Below are positions 47,341 to 59,375 of a DNA stretch of 64,000 nucleotides, one piece after another. The stretch covers positions 7,192,001 to 7,256,000 of the forward strand of contig OZ018415.1 of the NCBI GenBank assembly GCA_963969595.1, given 5' to 3'. The notes under the pieces were generated by a model, which made no database searches, was not told the origin of the DNA, and was given only the letters and a program-made list of their open reading frames with translations. The translations under genes and the position numbers were made by a program. Position 1 is the first letter of the stretch. Every line of letters begins with the position of its first letter. The stretch comes from Neckera pumila. Its lineage: Eukaryota > Streptophyta > Bryopsida > Hypnales > Neckeraceae.

Positions 47341-49259
47341 CCAGTGCGCTGAATGAGGCTACTCCCCCTTCCATTGTCGTTTAGCACCCAACAGTTGGGA
47401 TTTGAGTCGGGATATCCGGCCCCCCCGTCTCCCCCTCCCCCAAAGCGCGGGCCCCACCCCCTGTCGTATTCTGCCTCGGCCTCTGTCGTATTCTGCCCCG
47501 CGCTTGTCTTCTCTGACTCTCTGCCAAAGAGTTCCACAGAGGTTTTCAGTTTATCACTCCCCCAATCCCGCTCACCTTCCTCGCACTCACCCGCCCCCTC
47601 CCTCCTCAAGCTCGCCCGCCTCGTGCCTTGCTCATTTCCTGCGATTGCCCGGGCGTTTCTGGTAAGCTTTAGCTTAGCTTCGGATTCGTAGCCTCCGAAA
47701 TCTCGTGGGGACCGACGGAAGAAACGAGTTCCTGGACGCGATTGCACTTGTTGGTCTCCCTGTCAAGGAACCCGAGCTCGCCTCTTCCGGGCTGGCTCAC
47801 ATTATTATTACTCCCCCCATTTTTGAAGCTCACAACAACGTAATAACACCATGCGGACCAGAAGAGAGCCCCCGGAGTCAACGAATTAAGTTTAAGAGTT
47901 TAAGAGCGAGCGTTCGGTTAGGGAGGGAGTGTGAGTTTGGGAGGAAGAGGAGACCGGAGGTTGTTTGATGGAGAGCAGCAGAGGTTGGTAAGGACCTTGG
48001 AAACTCCATGGACAAGGTTTGGGAAGGGAGAGGAGCTGTGTAGACTGTGAAAGACGTTTGGGTTTTAGTTGGGTTTGGTGTTGTGGTGAGAGTTGGTGGA
48101 GCTGTGGAGGCTGTGAGGATCGGGAAACCAGTGGAGGTGGAATTCTTGTGAGGGGACGACGCGGTTTTGACTTGGAGGGAGGGAGTGGAGGTGGAAGGAG
48201 GCGGACGGGACGGGACGGGACTTGGAGGGAGGTGCAGCGGTTTCTTGTAAGTTTTTGACTCTGGGTTTGGTTGTTTGCAGTTTTTTTCTTCTTGGGTTGT
48301 TGTCGGGAATGGTGCATTGACGTGGTGTTGGGTTTATTGGAGTGTGAGAAGAAGCGTGTGAGGTTTTGGAGGGGATAGGTTTAGGGGGGTTGGAGTATGC
48401 GGAAAGCAGCATCGGATGGAATGTGGTGCATGCCTGGTTTTGGTAGACGCTGTTTCTTAGGGATTGGATGTTGTCGTTTATCAGGTTGAAGTGCAGACAG
48501 AATGGGTGTAGTGTGTTGGAAGCTGGTAACCTAGCGGTGGGGAATTTTGAGTACATGTGGTTTCCCTGTGGTGAATGACGAAAGGTGTGTTTCGGGTTTC
48601 GTTAGGGTACAAGGAATTGAGCTGGACCGTGATCGTCGTAACCCTCTCTGTGACTGGCGTCTTTTTCATAGATGGAATCGATGGATCGTGTTCACAGGTT
48701 TCTTCAATTAGTTAGGTCCTGTGACATGAAGAATTTTTAGAAACAGCTGCCTTTTGTTTGTTTTTAAGATTTCAGTGTTCATATCATCGCGGAGCAGGGT
48801 TCTGGTGGATAAGATATTCGACTCCTTTATACTTCCTCGAAATGACCGTGAGATGGCGAAGTTTGATACTTTGAGGGTTTGAAGTAGCTTTAGTGTTTGT
48901 GTGGGGAGCAATGCTACGCGATCTCAAGCTTCCCTTAGTTTTGTCTATGTGATGTAGATTCTCTTTCATGATATATCTTGGAAAATTAATTTAGAGGGAT
49001 GTCAATCTTCAGGGTCTCACGATTCCAGATGCTTCCCAGATTAAATTCTGATAAGATATCCGCTTTTCTGTAGGGTTTGATCACGGCAGTGGCCAAGGTG
49101 TTGTGCGATTATTGATGATGAAGTGAAGCGGCCAAGAGAATCGTGCATTTTCAGGATTTTGGAATGAAGCAGACCTTATAGCCTGGACTGTGGTTTCTGG
49201 TTTTAGTACCAGCACCGTATTCACATTCGAAACTGAAGTACGGATCCAATTCAACATGC
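47341..49259 (+). promoter_or_regulatory. Promoter and long leader of the type-A response-regulator gene
   Basis: Composition switches to GC-rich at about 47350. A C/T-rich tract (about 47410-47660) typical of plant transcription starts is followed by G/A-rich sequence. GGTAAGC at 47660 could be a leader-intron donor. Just before the CDS, an ATG at 49256 in another frame opens a 9-codon upstream frame that overlaps the true start and stops at 49283-49285. TAGGGTTTGATCACGGC at 49071 resembles the intron-1 repeat of the first gene. The transcription start is not determined, and open frames on both strands here are not taken as genes. Confidence 0.5.
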
Positions 49260-50915
49260 ATGGCGGCGGATACTGTCACCAATAGCGAAGACAAAGTATC
49301 TTCAAATTCGGGTCGAGTAGCGGTTGAGGGCTCTACTGCAATGATGACCATGGTGCAAAGTGTGAGCAAGTGCGAAGGGAAAGTAGATTGCAATCTTGTT
49401 TCCTCTTATCACGATGTGAAGTCCCTCAAAATATTGAAGCCTGCAGAGCGAAAGACGTTCCAACGTATCTGCAAGGAGAAGTCCAGGAAATCGAGGGACT
49501 GCTGCAAGGTTGAGGGCGTGCCACCCAGCGACTGTAAAAGCCCCTCGAAATGCTTTGAAACAGACAAACGAAAAGCTGAAGCTGATGCCCTTTATCATTC
49601 ACCTGTGAATGACACCAATTCAAGGAATACAAGAGGAGGAAGTCCTTTACCTAATGGAACTCCACTCGAATCCATTCCGAGCATAAGCAATTCCGAGTAC
49701 CATGTTCTTGCGGTTGATGATAGCATTGTCGACAGAACAGTGATCGAGAAATTCTTGAAAGCTTCTGCTTATAAAGGTATTGAGCGTGGCCTGGCCTTTT
49801 ACTGCCTTATGCAGGGGATGGACCTTTGTTTTCGAAAATCTACACTTCACAATTTTCATACGATTGGAGCTGATTAACTAATTGACGTTGTGTTCTTTGG
49901 CTTGCAGTTACAACTGTAAATAGTGCGTTGCGCGCTTTGGAATATCTTGGTCTCTCCGAAACGTGCTCGACCTCTCGAGAACCCAATGTAAGAATAGGTG
50001 TTTGGCGTATGAATTTCTTATCTTCATTGGACGTTACTCTGTGCCTAAGAAAACCGAGTAATATTTTGCTACCAAGTTATGCTGATGTAGTTCAAATGAT
50101 CTTTCTGACTGAATTTTATATTTGATCTGCAGAAAGTGGCTGTAGATTTAATTATCACTGACTATAACATGCCGGGAATGACTGGCTACGAACTCCTCAA
50201 GATTGTGAAGGTATAAGTCCGAGACCAGTCCTTACTTGCGTGGTTCCAATCTCGATGTGTGACCAGGAAATTTGTGGCATCTGTTTAAGGTTATAGTTGT
50301 TCTTTTTCTTCGGCAGGATTTGTGTGAAACTCTTGGTCTGGGCCTACAATCTTCCGATGATTCTACTGTTTTGAAGATGCTCATACCATTCTACATGTGC
50401 TTTCCCCGGTCAAGAGCCTGGTCGTAGTCATTAACGTTCGAGGTTTTGGTTGATGTCTACAGAGTGATACTTCAGTTTGCAAGGAGATACCAGTAATTGT
50501 GATGTCGTCCGAAGGTGATAGCAATCGCATCAATAGGTATATTTCTGTCACTGATCATGTTTATTGTTTACCTTGTGTAGGAGGGTTTGTTTGATACCTT
50601 TCTTGGTAGTCTCTTAAACAGAATTTGTAACCTTGCTTTGTATTTAGCAGTTTGAGTAGGTTCATGTTCAGTCCTGATCTGTTTGATCGATCGTCATGCA
50701 GGTGCCTTGCAGAGGGTGCCGGAGCGTATATCATAAAACCTGTAAAGATGGAGGATGTCAAGCGGTTGCGGGATCATATAAGGTCCTCTGCTTCATCTTC
50801 CGAATCCTGTGAAAGCTCAAACTCCTCCATTGGTGCGAAGAGGAAATTACCTGATGGTGTGCAACTACACAACCCTGAAAAAAGACCAAGAACAGCCGAG
50901 TCACTCGTAAGCTAA
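49260..50915 (+). CDS. Type-A two-component response regulator (cytokinin-type, ARR-A-like)
   Basis: Five exons: 49260-49776, 49908-49987, 50133-50210, 50463-50536, 50702-50915 (TAA), giving 320 residues; all introns are GT-AG with consistent phase. Residues 147 to about 270 form a receiver domain: acidic pair D153/D154 ([18 protein letters not shown]), phospho-acceptor D209 ([17 protein letters not shown]), switch S240 ([13 protein letters not shown]) and K262 ([15 protein letters not shown]). The C-terminus is short, Ser-rich, then KRKLPDG...KRPR, a possible nuclear signal, with no GARP/Myb domain; this defines type A rather than type B. Type-A regulators accept phosphate from HPt proteins and dampen cytokinin signalling. 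The 146-residue N-terminal extension, rich in S/K/C, is unusually long. The ATG at 49260 (ATGGCG) is the only in-frame Met after the upstream stop at 49179. A GTAAGC near 50907 leaves a longer 3' form possible. Confidence 0.93.
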
Positions 50916-51589
50916 ATTTTGGGCGGTTTCCGCTTTACCACTTCTCAAAATCTAGGTCTGTTGTAGGACCGAGACTGAAACTCCATGCTGTTAGTTGAAA
51001 TTGAGATTTTGCAGCAGACTTGAAAGCAATTGAAGAACTTCAGGTGGAATGAAGCTCATCTTGTTACTGATTTCTCGTACATATTTTGTGCTCCTGTGAA
51101 TATGGTAGTAAGCGATCTCCAGAGCCAAAATTGCTGAGGAATGAAAGAGTTGAGAAGTTTTCCTGGGTGTGGAATTATGAAAGGAAGGCTTCAAGATACC
51201 TTCTGAGGGACACGGGGATTGCCAAGCAAATGGACAGAAATAAATTCCTCGGATCTCATACGAGCATGTTCTGTTCTGCGTGGTGAGCAGAAATCTTTAG
51301 CTCATATTACGGAATGTGTACAATGGATGCTGGACCTGTAACTGCTGATTTTAAAATTTTCTTGCCAGAATAGCCAAAACTTTGATGGGGAGTTTCTCCA
51401 GAGCAGCCCCGAAGTACACGTTATCTCTGGTTTCTCTTCAGGGCTCTCTTCTGAATGAGACCAAAAAGTTAATTGCTAGTTTGGTGTCGACCCAGAATGC
51501 AACCCATTTTTGCTTGTTCGCTAAATAAGCTCTAAGGAGTAAGGACTGACCCCATTCTAATTCTTTGCATGATGATTTGAGTCATCCTT
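50916..51589 (+). other. Probable 3' UTR and downstream DNA of the response regulator
   Basis: Gene-like composition continues to about 51400, with short frames that are not convincing exons, then AT-rich repeat DNA begins at the TTAA-bounded element starting 51590. Confidence 0.4.
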
Positions 51590-52565
51590 TAACCTTAGAA
51601 GGACGGACCCATGCCCACAGATTTCAAGCCTCACTGTCATCACTCTGTTTCGTGCCATTTTGCAACTAGATATGAATGAAAAGCATTATATTTATTTTTC
51701 AGAGATGAAATCATATGTTTGTTACAAGTCTTTAAGAATTTTCAAATTTTTTTGGGAAAATTTGAAATTATTGTGAATTTTTAAAGGAAAAAATGAAGAA
51801 AATTCATATCAAGTCCAAAATATACTCAAAATTTTGAAATTCTTACTATAGATGTATATGATATTGTATAACATCATGGTAGAAACTAAAGTTGTTGTAT
51901 CACTCTAAAATTAGAAAATCAGCAAACTATGGTTCAAGCCCAAAGTTCATTTTGCTATATAATAATGAAATTTACAAATTTTTCAGAAATTTTCAGTTAG
52001 AGTAGGAATTGCACTTGATAAGTTTTTATTTCATTAGTTGAACTCAAATCAATAAACATCATTTTTATGACTAGAATTCACATTGAGAGCAAATAGTAAG
52101 AAATGGCCAGAATACACTACAAGGACATAACATTGTTAAGCAATGATGGAGGGTCCTTTTTTGCTTCCCTATAAAGCAAGAGTCCCCCAATGTTGAAACT
52201 TATGAAATTACTGCCAAGTCACTATCAATAGCTACTTATAGCCCTGTGCATTGATACAGTTTGATCAGAACGTAAGTTGAGCCAGCCAATAATTTTGATT
52301 ACATTATAACTAAATCCCTCCCAAGCATCCAAAGAGGAATTATATCTTCTTGAAGGCAAAAGCTTTTTGGCCAATTAATAATGTTATGGTGGTCCAAGAA
52401 TCAAGTATTTTCTTTTTTAGAAAAGTTAGTAATCCTATAATGAAGAAATTTGTAATACTATTCACTAAAAATGTTCTCAAACAACTTCCAAAAAAATATT
52501 GGACAAAAAAATGTTTTTTTCCATCCTACAATCTATAGTGAAGTCATTTGTTTGTCTAGGGTTAA
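51590..52565 (+). repeat. TTAA-bounded dispersed element A4 (diverged)
   Basis: It starts TTAACCTTAGAAGGACGGAC and ends CTAGGGTTAA. It shares TGCCATTTTGCAACTAGATA, TTATTTTTCAGAGATGAAAT and CATTAGTTGAACTCAAATCA with A1 but is more diverged and about 240 bp longer. Confidence 0.65.
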
Positions 52566-52656
52566 TACTAGAAGGTTACCTCAGTGATAGATACCATACA
52601 TGTAGGTCAATTTCGTAAATAATTACACTGCTGAACAAAACCGAGTATAGATTTGA

Positions 52657-53905
52657 AACTATTTCATTCAAACAACCATACCATTAGCATCAATGGACAC
52701 ATTCCAAAAGTTGATATACAAAAGTTGTAGTATGTAACATGTGGCACATTACTATGGAAGTTTCAACAAAAAATTAAAGTCAAACCCCCATTATCAACCA
52801 CCGCCCTATCGTCATTTAATAGGTTCCTTACATGCAAGAGAGGCTTGCACTCATTTCCAACCATTAGGACTTGGTTTCCAACCATCAATTCCACCATTCT
52901 TGTCTTGACACATGTGCTTGGTTTGGAGTGCCAAAGTGAATAAGAAGTAGTCTCTTATCTTATCGGAAATGAAAGACTCTATACATTAGACATAGGTCAA
53001 GGCCAACTTTTGGATTTTAAAATTCATATTAATTTCAATTCAAGCGATAAATTACCAATTTTTTTGCAATCCCCGTCATTTCTATAGATGTACTTACGAA
53101 ATTTAATATTTTGCCTTGCACTACTCTAGATCATGCCGGAATTGCTCATCCGGTTAGTTATAGGTGGTTCGACTTTAGTTGTCATGTGAAAGGAAATTAA
53201 CTTCAAAGTTAGCCATGTTGAAAGTTAAGTTGAAACTTGGTTTTGTATGCTATAATTTGGAACTACTTTGTATTTTGTATATTTCTAATTTTTTGGATGT
53301 TTTTGGATCAATTATGTGCATCATTAATTCAAGTCTTTGGACAAAAAAACTGAACCTAAAAACACATTACATGGCTATGAAATATTAATTGAACGCATTG
53401 TCCATTTCAACAAATATTTCAAATGCAAGGGCATTAAGATAAAAAAAAAGGTCTATGTTACAACCTGTACTCTCTCTACAATAACTAATGCAATGTCATT
53501 CTCTCAATTCCAAAAATAATTCAAATATTGTGAGAACCAACATCATTTGCATGTTTGTCAAATTGTTGATATTTTGAATTTTACAAAATGTCAATTTCTT
53601 TCAATTTTGTGCAACAATTTGAAATGATGTATACCAATATGCTAAGGCGCAAAAACTCTTGCATTTTTTTTGGAGTCTTACAAAAATTGACAAAATATAA
53701 AGTAGTTCTAAATTATAGCATACAAAACCAAGTTTCAACATGGCTAACTTTGAAATTAATTTTCTTTCACATGACAACTATTTTTTTGGTGAAACTTCCA
53801 TGATAATGTGCCGCATGTCACACACTACAACTTTTGTATATCAACTTTTGGAATTTGCCCATTGATGCTAATGGTATGGTTGTTTGAATGAAAAAATTTC
53901 AAATT
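52657..53905. repeat. Large imperfect inverted repeat (about 1.25 kb) with an insertion in its left arm
   Basis: The left arm (52657-52780 and 53164-53300) is complementary to the right arm (about 53650-53905). Examples: CAAACAACCATACCATTAGC against GCTAATGGTATGGTTGTTTG, and GAAACTTGGTTTTGTATGCT against AGCATACAAAACCAAGTTTC. About 385 bp (52780-53163) in the left arm has no partner. A foldback transposon with a later insertion fits. Non-coding. Confidence 0.75.
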
Positions 53906-56060
53906 TGTACTTGATTTTATTAGTGAGTGTAGGGGAAAATTAAAAGATGTCTAAAATATAAAAAATTGTACAATAATTTTTGAAAATCTAAGATAATTTC
54001 ATTGTTTTCAATTCTCAATTTTTAAAAATTATTTTTGAGAAAATTTAGAAAAAAGAACATGTTTACATATGAATAGAAATAAAAACATTATTGTTATGAA
54101 GAAGGTCGAAAAATTAGAAAGAGCCATGTGTCAAAATTAAAAAAATTGATCGAGTTGTTGAACTATCCAAATGCCAAAATTAAAGTATTTTGATGCCCAG
54201 GTGCCGAATTTGACGTGAACGTATGGAACAATTCAAATATGATTCAATTTTTGGACCAATAGGTGCATTTTTGTATCAACAGTAACAAAAAGTCATCCAT
54301 TATATACTTATGTCCTTAACATTGTTTTAAGGTTAACCTTGAAAAAATAGGCTTCTCACTATTCTTTCAAACTTCAAAGCCATTTTCTTTGTATGTACTC
54401 AACTATACTTGAATGGATATCTAATATTTATATTTCACAAATTTAATCCCATGTCTTTTATAAGTCGTAAATTTAGTTCTTATTGGTGAAAATTTGAAAT
54501 TACTACAAACTTCTGAATCAAAACAAAAAATCATATCAAATACAAAATATGCTTAAAAAATTTGAATTTTTTTTTATGAGTATTTACTATTCCTGATAGG
54601 GTAGAATATTATGGCGCAAATCAGTTTATTGTGTCATTATAAAATCAGAAATTAGTATTCCATGGTCATAAGCCCAAAATTCAAATTGTAATAAAAATTT
54701 AAATTTTAGGAATTTTTCAAATTTGAATAGAAATTAGATTTGATTAGCTCATGTTGTTAGTTGGTCTCAAATTCAATAAAGATCAATTTTATGGCTAAAA
54801 TTTAGATCATGAGGAGAAAGAGTAAGAATTGCCAACTGAAAATACTCTACATGGTGATTGGTGGATTTGCCATTTTTTTATGTAGGCAAGTCAAAAAAAT
54901 ATCACAAGAAAAGAACATCCAACATATTTTATTGAAATTAGATTCAAGTTGCTCCCTCCAATTTCCTGGATGAAAAAATATTCTTATACATCCTTGGGAC
55001 CTTCCAAAAATCATCCAAAGGACTCAAAATGTGTTTTTGTTATTCTAAGTTTTTAATTACTAATGGTAGGGAATTTACTCTAGTAGCATTTCAAGGTGGA
55101 CTTAAAATCTTTTTTTTAACATTTTATGGTGAATTTTCATTTTTCTAAATTAATGATTGAATACTTAAAAAGTACTTTTTTTATGACCATTTTCATGAAT
55201 TGAGGAAAATAATATACTTATATAAAGATATGTTTATTATGCAAAAACTCAAAAAAAGATTTGAATATTAATATTGAAAGGACAAGACCTACTTCTAAGG
55301 TACTTTGCCAAAAATGATCTAATTTATGGACTAATAGGTAGATTCTTCATTTCTCTGATGATTTGAAAAATCATCAATTGGTTGTTGAGTTCTTAAAAGG
55401 TTAATGGATTAAAATTATGTATAGACTTGCTCTTGGCTAGTGTTGATATTTTATGTTATTTTTTTAAAAATATTAATGACACAAGCTTGTTGTAGGAAAT
55501 AAAAGGTATACAAACAAGAATATGAGTCCAAAGTTCCAAGAGGCCAATGTCTACCAAACAAGACATTAGGTGGAACAACAAGGTCTCCTTTCCTATCAGT
55601 TTTTGTAGTCTCTTTTCAGTGTCCATTCGGGTTCTTTTGCCCTCAATGCTCTTTCTCTCTTCATTGTCTAGCCTCCTAGTTTGGTTGTTTTGAATGAGTT
55701 TTTTTTCTATTGTAGTGGATTTTCCATTTATTAAAAACAAAAAAATCTACCAAACAATCACTTGACTATTGATTGATTGAAGAACAAGACATTTATCAAG
55801 AGGTTTCTACTTCTACTTGATCATCAAGCCAACAACCCACGATAAATCTATCTTCTCAACCAAGATTTCTCATACTTTATGATCATCTTATGTCTTTTCT
55901 TTGTATTCTTTGAAACATAGTTCCAAGTTACTCTACCATATAAAGTTATAGATTTTAAACTAATTTCCATCCTCTAGTGGTTAGACCAAAGGTCTAGTTC
56001 AAAAACCACAGCATTGTACTCAGTCCAAACGGACCGCAAGCAAATACTAGTATCTAATAA
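53906..56060. other. AT-rich stretch including a diverged TTAA-bounded element
   Basis: From TTAACCTTGAAAAAATAGG (54333) to about 54880 the order of blocks (CCATGTCTTTTATAAG, GTTAGTTGGTCTCAAATTCA) follows element A1 at low similarity. The rest holds no gene that I can support; the short minus-strand frame 55456-55740 has no domain. Confidence 0.45.
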
Positions 56061-56210
56061 CACTAGTAGAAAATTCAATTTTTTTTTTTTTTTGGTCGTG
56101 TTGATCCGGCCAAATTTTGACAGAAATCTGTTGATTTCGACAGATTTCTGTCAAAATTTGACTAGATCAACGCAACCAAAACAACAAAACAACTGAATTT
56201 TCTACTAGTG
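56061..56210. mobile_element. CACTA-type MITE (150 bp) with inner hairpin
   Basis: It starts CACTAGTAGAAAATTCA and ends TGAATTTTCTACTAGTG, a perfect 17-bp inverted repeat of the classic CACTA class. An inner palindrome, AATTTTGACAGAAATCTG against CAGATTTCTGTCAAAATT, lies near 56113-56159. The near-perfect arms suggest recent activity. Confidence 0.88.
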
Positions 56211-56687
56211 TTAAAAATATGCCTATTTGAAATACCAAAGTTGAAAATACCGATTCACCAAAAATGAGTTGCATCTAATGTAGTGGTTGCAAAAGTCCCA
56301 TGTGACTTCTATGACTTCTCAATTGATTGAAGATTGAGATAATATAAACTTTACACATGCTAGATAGAAGGGTGAGGGACAAGAGCACTCTCTAAATTGG
56401 AAGATAATGGTTTCTTTCAACCTTGGTATGCAACAACAATAATTGTTGCTAATATTCTTCTAAATTCCTTTTATATTAGGTGATGTTTGCTACTTCTTGG
56501 TGCTAAATTAGCCATCTTAACCCCTAATAATCCATACAATGGTACAACCAAGTTGTGGTTGCTTCCTATTTTTGGCAACATTTCTTCTTATTAAATTATT
56601 AAACTTTTATGTAAGATTATGTTTTAGCAAACATATTACAAACTGAAATTGCTATTGCATACAATTTTTTAATAAAGATATGATCAA

Positions 56688-56916
<229 letters not shown>

Positions 56917-56930
56917 TTACTAAAGTATTA

Positions 56931-57166
<236 letters not shown>

Positions 57167-57390
57167 TAGATATAGTTTACATTACTTTTCATGTTCAAAT
57201 ATTTGACCATCTTTTTCTAATAAATGTAAAACAAAATGTAGCCAATTATAAAAATTCATATGCTAAAACTACATGTTGTAGAATTGCTGAATTGTTAGTG
57301 TAAAATGCTTTTGAAACTGTTTTGAAAAAAATTTACAAGTATTTTTTCAAATTTGACCACATAGAAATTTATTACTCATGATCCACATCA

Positions 57391-57630
57391 CAAAGTTTAG
57401 ACCCTATGGTTTGTCAATAGTTATCATCTGATTATCATTCTTTTATAGGTTTGCATGTTAATTACATTTTTTTGCATCATTACGATGCAATCAAGTAATG
57501 CATTGTAATGATGTGATAGCAATGCAAAGTAATGCATTATAATGATGCAATAAATTGTAATTCATGTGTGAACCCATGAAACTACAATAACCACATGATA
57601 ACTATTGACAAACCATAGTGTCTAAACTTT
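57391..57630. mobile_element. MITE-like element with about 38-bp terminal inverted repeats
   Basis: The left end is AAAGTTTAGACCCTATGGTT then TGTCAATAGTTATCATCTG; the right end is CACATGATAACTATTGACAA then ACCATAGTGTCTAAACTTT. Length 240 bp. The inner part holds several ATGCATT/AATGATGCAAT words that pair with each other. Confidence 0.85.
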
Positions 57631-58203
57631 ATAATGCATATAGTAACTATGCTTGATGAAAACCTTAAAAAAGTTGTAAATTATATATTTTATAATGCAT
57701 CTAAGTTTTGTCTAAGGCCCTTTTTACGCTCTAGTGTTATTCCAAAATTATTTCCATCATAAATTATATTTTAAAGGAAAGATGTTGCTCCATTCTAGAA
57801 TTCCTAATTTTTTGACTAATTTTTCAAATTCTATCATATTAAAATGTCTATGCAATTCATATAAAATCAAATTCATATAGTATTTGCGATTGTATGTGAA
57901 AAGTAGAATTGACAAAACTTTGTCAAATAGAAAACAAATATTTAGTAGTTTTTTTAATACAAATATTTAATAAAATTTATTATTTTTGCATACAATTTTT
58001 TTAGAAAGTATAATTTTCCTAAAATTTTGGTATCTACTTTAGAATGATTTTGTGTTGATCAAGTATGGTACTATAAAAAATACTTTGCCATCTAGGTCCA
58101 TGAGACTTAGTTTATTGATCCATTCCCGACATGGCACGCTTTATTTATGTTGTAATTTAGCTGATAGTGAATCTTCTTTTGAAAAATGTTCACTGAAAGG
58201 TAG
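57631..58203. other. AT-rich stretch, nothing recognised
   Basis: Very AT-rich; no open frame of note and no clear repeat ends. Confidence 0.5.
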
Positions 58204-58472
58204 CATTAAGAAAAATTTCAAGCCTCAAAGAGGCCGCCAATTTTGCATGGCAGTAGTGCAATTATAGTTGTTGTTTTTTGAATTTGACGGGCAACTACTA
58301 GTGCCACGTAAGATTGACAATTTTTTAATATATTTTTATCTATTTTTAAAATATCATTTTCCCCAAAAAAATAATTCAAAATTTTTGTTTTTAAGCTTTT
58401 TCTATATTTGCATTGTAGGGTGCCGAAAATCAAAAAGTGGCGACCTCTTTGAGGCTTGAAATTTTTCTTAAT
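58204..58472. mobile_element. MITE with about 35-bp near-perfect terminal inverted repeats
   Basis: The left end is CATTAAGAAAAATTTCAAGC then CTCAAAGAGGCCGCCA; the right end is TGGCGACCTCTTTGAGGCTT then GAAATTTTTCTTAATA. The arms differ by two visible bases over 36. Length 269 bp. The short open frames on both strands that run through both arms are artefacts of the symmetry. Confidence 0.88.
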
Positions 58473-58802
58473 AGGATTTTTGTGAAGATTGTATAGAGAG
58501 TGTTATTGGATCAATAATTTTCTTCACCAATTCAACACGTTGTTGACTTAAATTGCTTTGCTTGATCAAATCTTTTATGTCATGGTCTAAGGTAACCACA
58601 CCTAAAATTGATAAAACCATCAATTCAACACGGTTTCCATTAATATATTAAATTTTTGCCTAATGTAATTAGAATTCAAAAGGAAATTCTAGATTATATT
58701 AGAATTCATTTTTAAGTAGTATGAATAAACTATAATTTTTCAAAGTGCCAAAACAATTGTTTTTAATACTGACGATAGACTCTTATGAATAGTGGAAATA
58801 TA

Positions 58803-59067
58803 CATTAGAAGGAATTTGGGGCCTTTGGAAGACTGCAAGTTCCCCTACGTTCCTAGACTGCGGGAACGCAAGGGACGCAGTTGGTTGGTGTGGTTGAAAT
58901 GGTACCACATGTTTTTATTTTTTTTATTTTTTGGCTTAAAATGATATTTTTATTTTTTATTTTTGAATAAAAAAATTCTGATAACCTGTATCATTGTTCA
59001 CAAAATCAAGCCAAATTAGAGAATGGGCCTGAAACGGCCCCTCAAAGGCTCCAAATCCCCTTCAATG
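58803..59067 (+). mobile_element. MITE family C, copy C3
   Basis: It starts CATTAGAAGGAATTTGGGGC and ends CTCCAAATCCCCTTCAATG. It contains CGTTCCTAGACTGCGGGAACG and GAATGGGCCTGAAACGGCCC. Head-to-head with C4, 29 bp away. Confidence 0.85.
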
Positions 59068-59096
59068 TTTGAGGCAAATATCTTTAGATGTTGGTT

Positions 59097-59375
59097 CATT
59101 AGATGACACTTGAGGGCATTAGAAGATTGTTTCAGGCCCGTCCTCCAATCTAGCCCAATTTTATGAACGGCGGTACGGGCTGTCAGAATTTTTTTTCAAG
59201 AAAAGAAAAAAAAATTGTTTCAAATATCATTTTAAGCAATTTTTTTTTTCAAAAATGACGTGGCACGGTATTGACTACATCAACTAGCTGCTGCAGTTGC
59301 GTTTGCGCAGTCTGAAAATGCAAGGAACTCTCTGGGTACTCACAGTCTTCCAATGGCCTCAAATGTCATGTAATG
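59097..59375 (-). mobile_element. MITE family C, copy C4 (inverted)
   Basis: It starts CATTAGATGACACTTGAGGG and ends GGCCTCAAATGTCATGTAATG. On the minus strand it has the family order (tail-side GACGTGGCACGG, CGGTACGGGCTGTCAG). Its termini (GATGACA) differ from C1-C3, defining a subfamily with C5. Confidence 0.82.

Noticed and set aside
47250..48556. Several overlapping open frames on both strands in the GC-rich leader
   Set aside because: They arise from GC-rich, low-stop sequence; no homology is recognisable and they conflict with each other. The stretch fits promoter and leader better.
58052..58459. Short open frames on both strands
   Set aside because: They run through the inverted arms of a MITE, hence the mirrored peptides.
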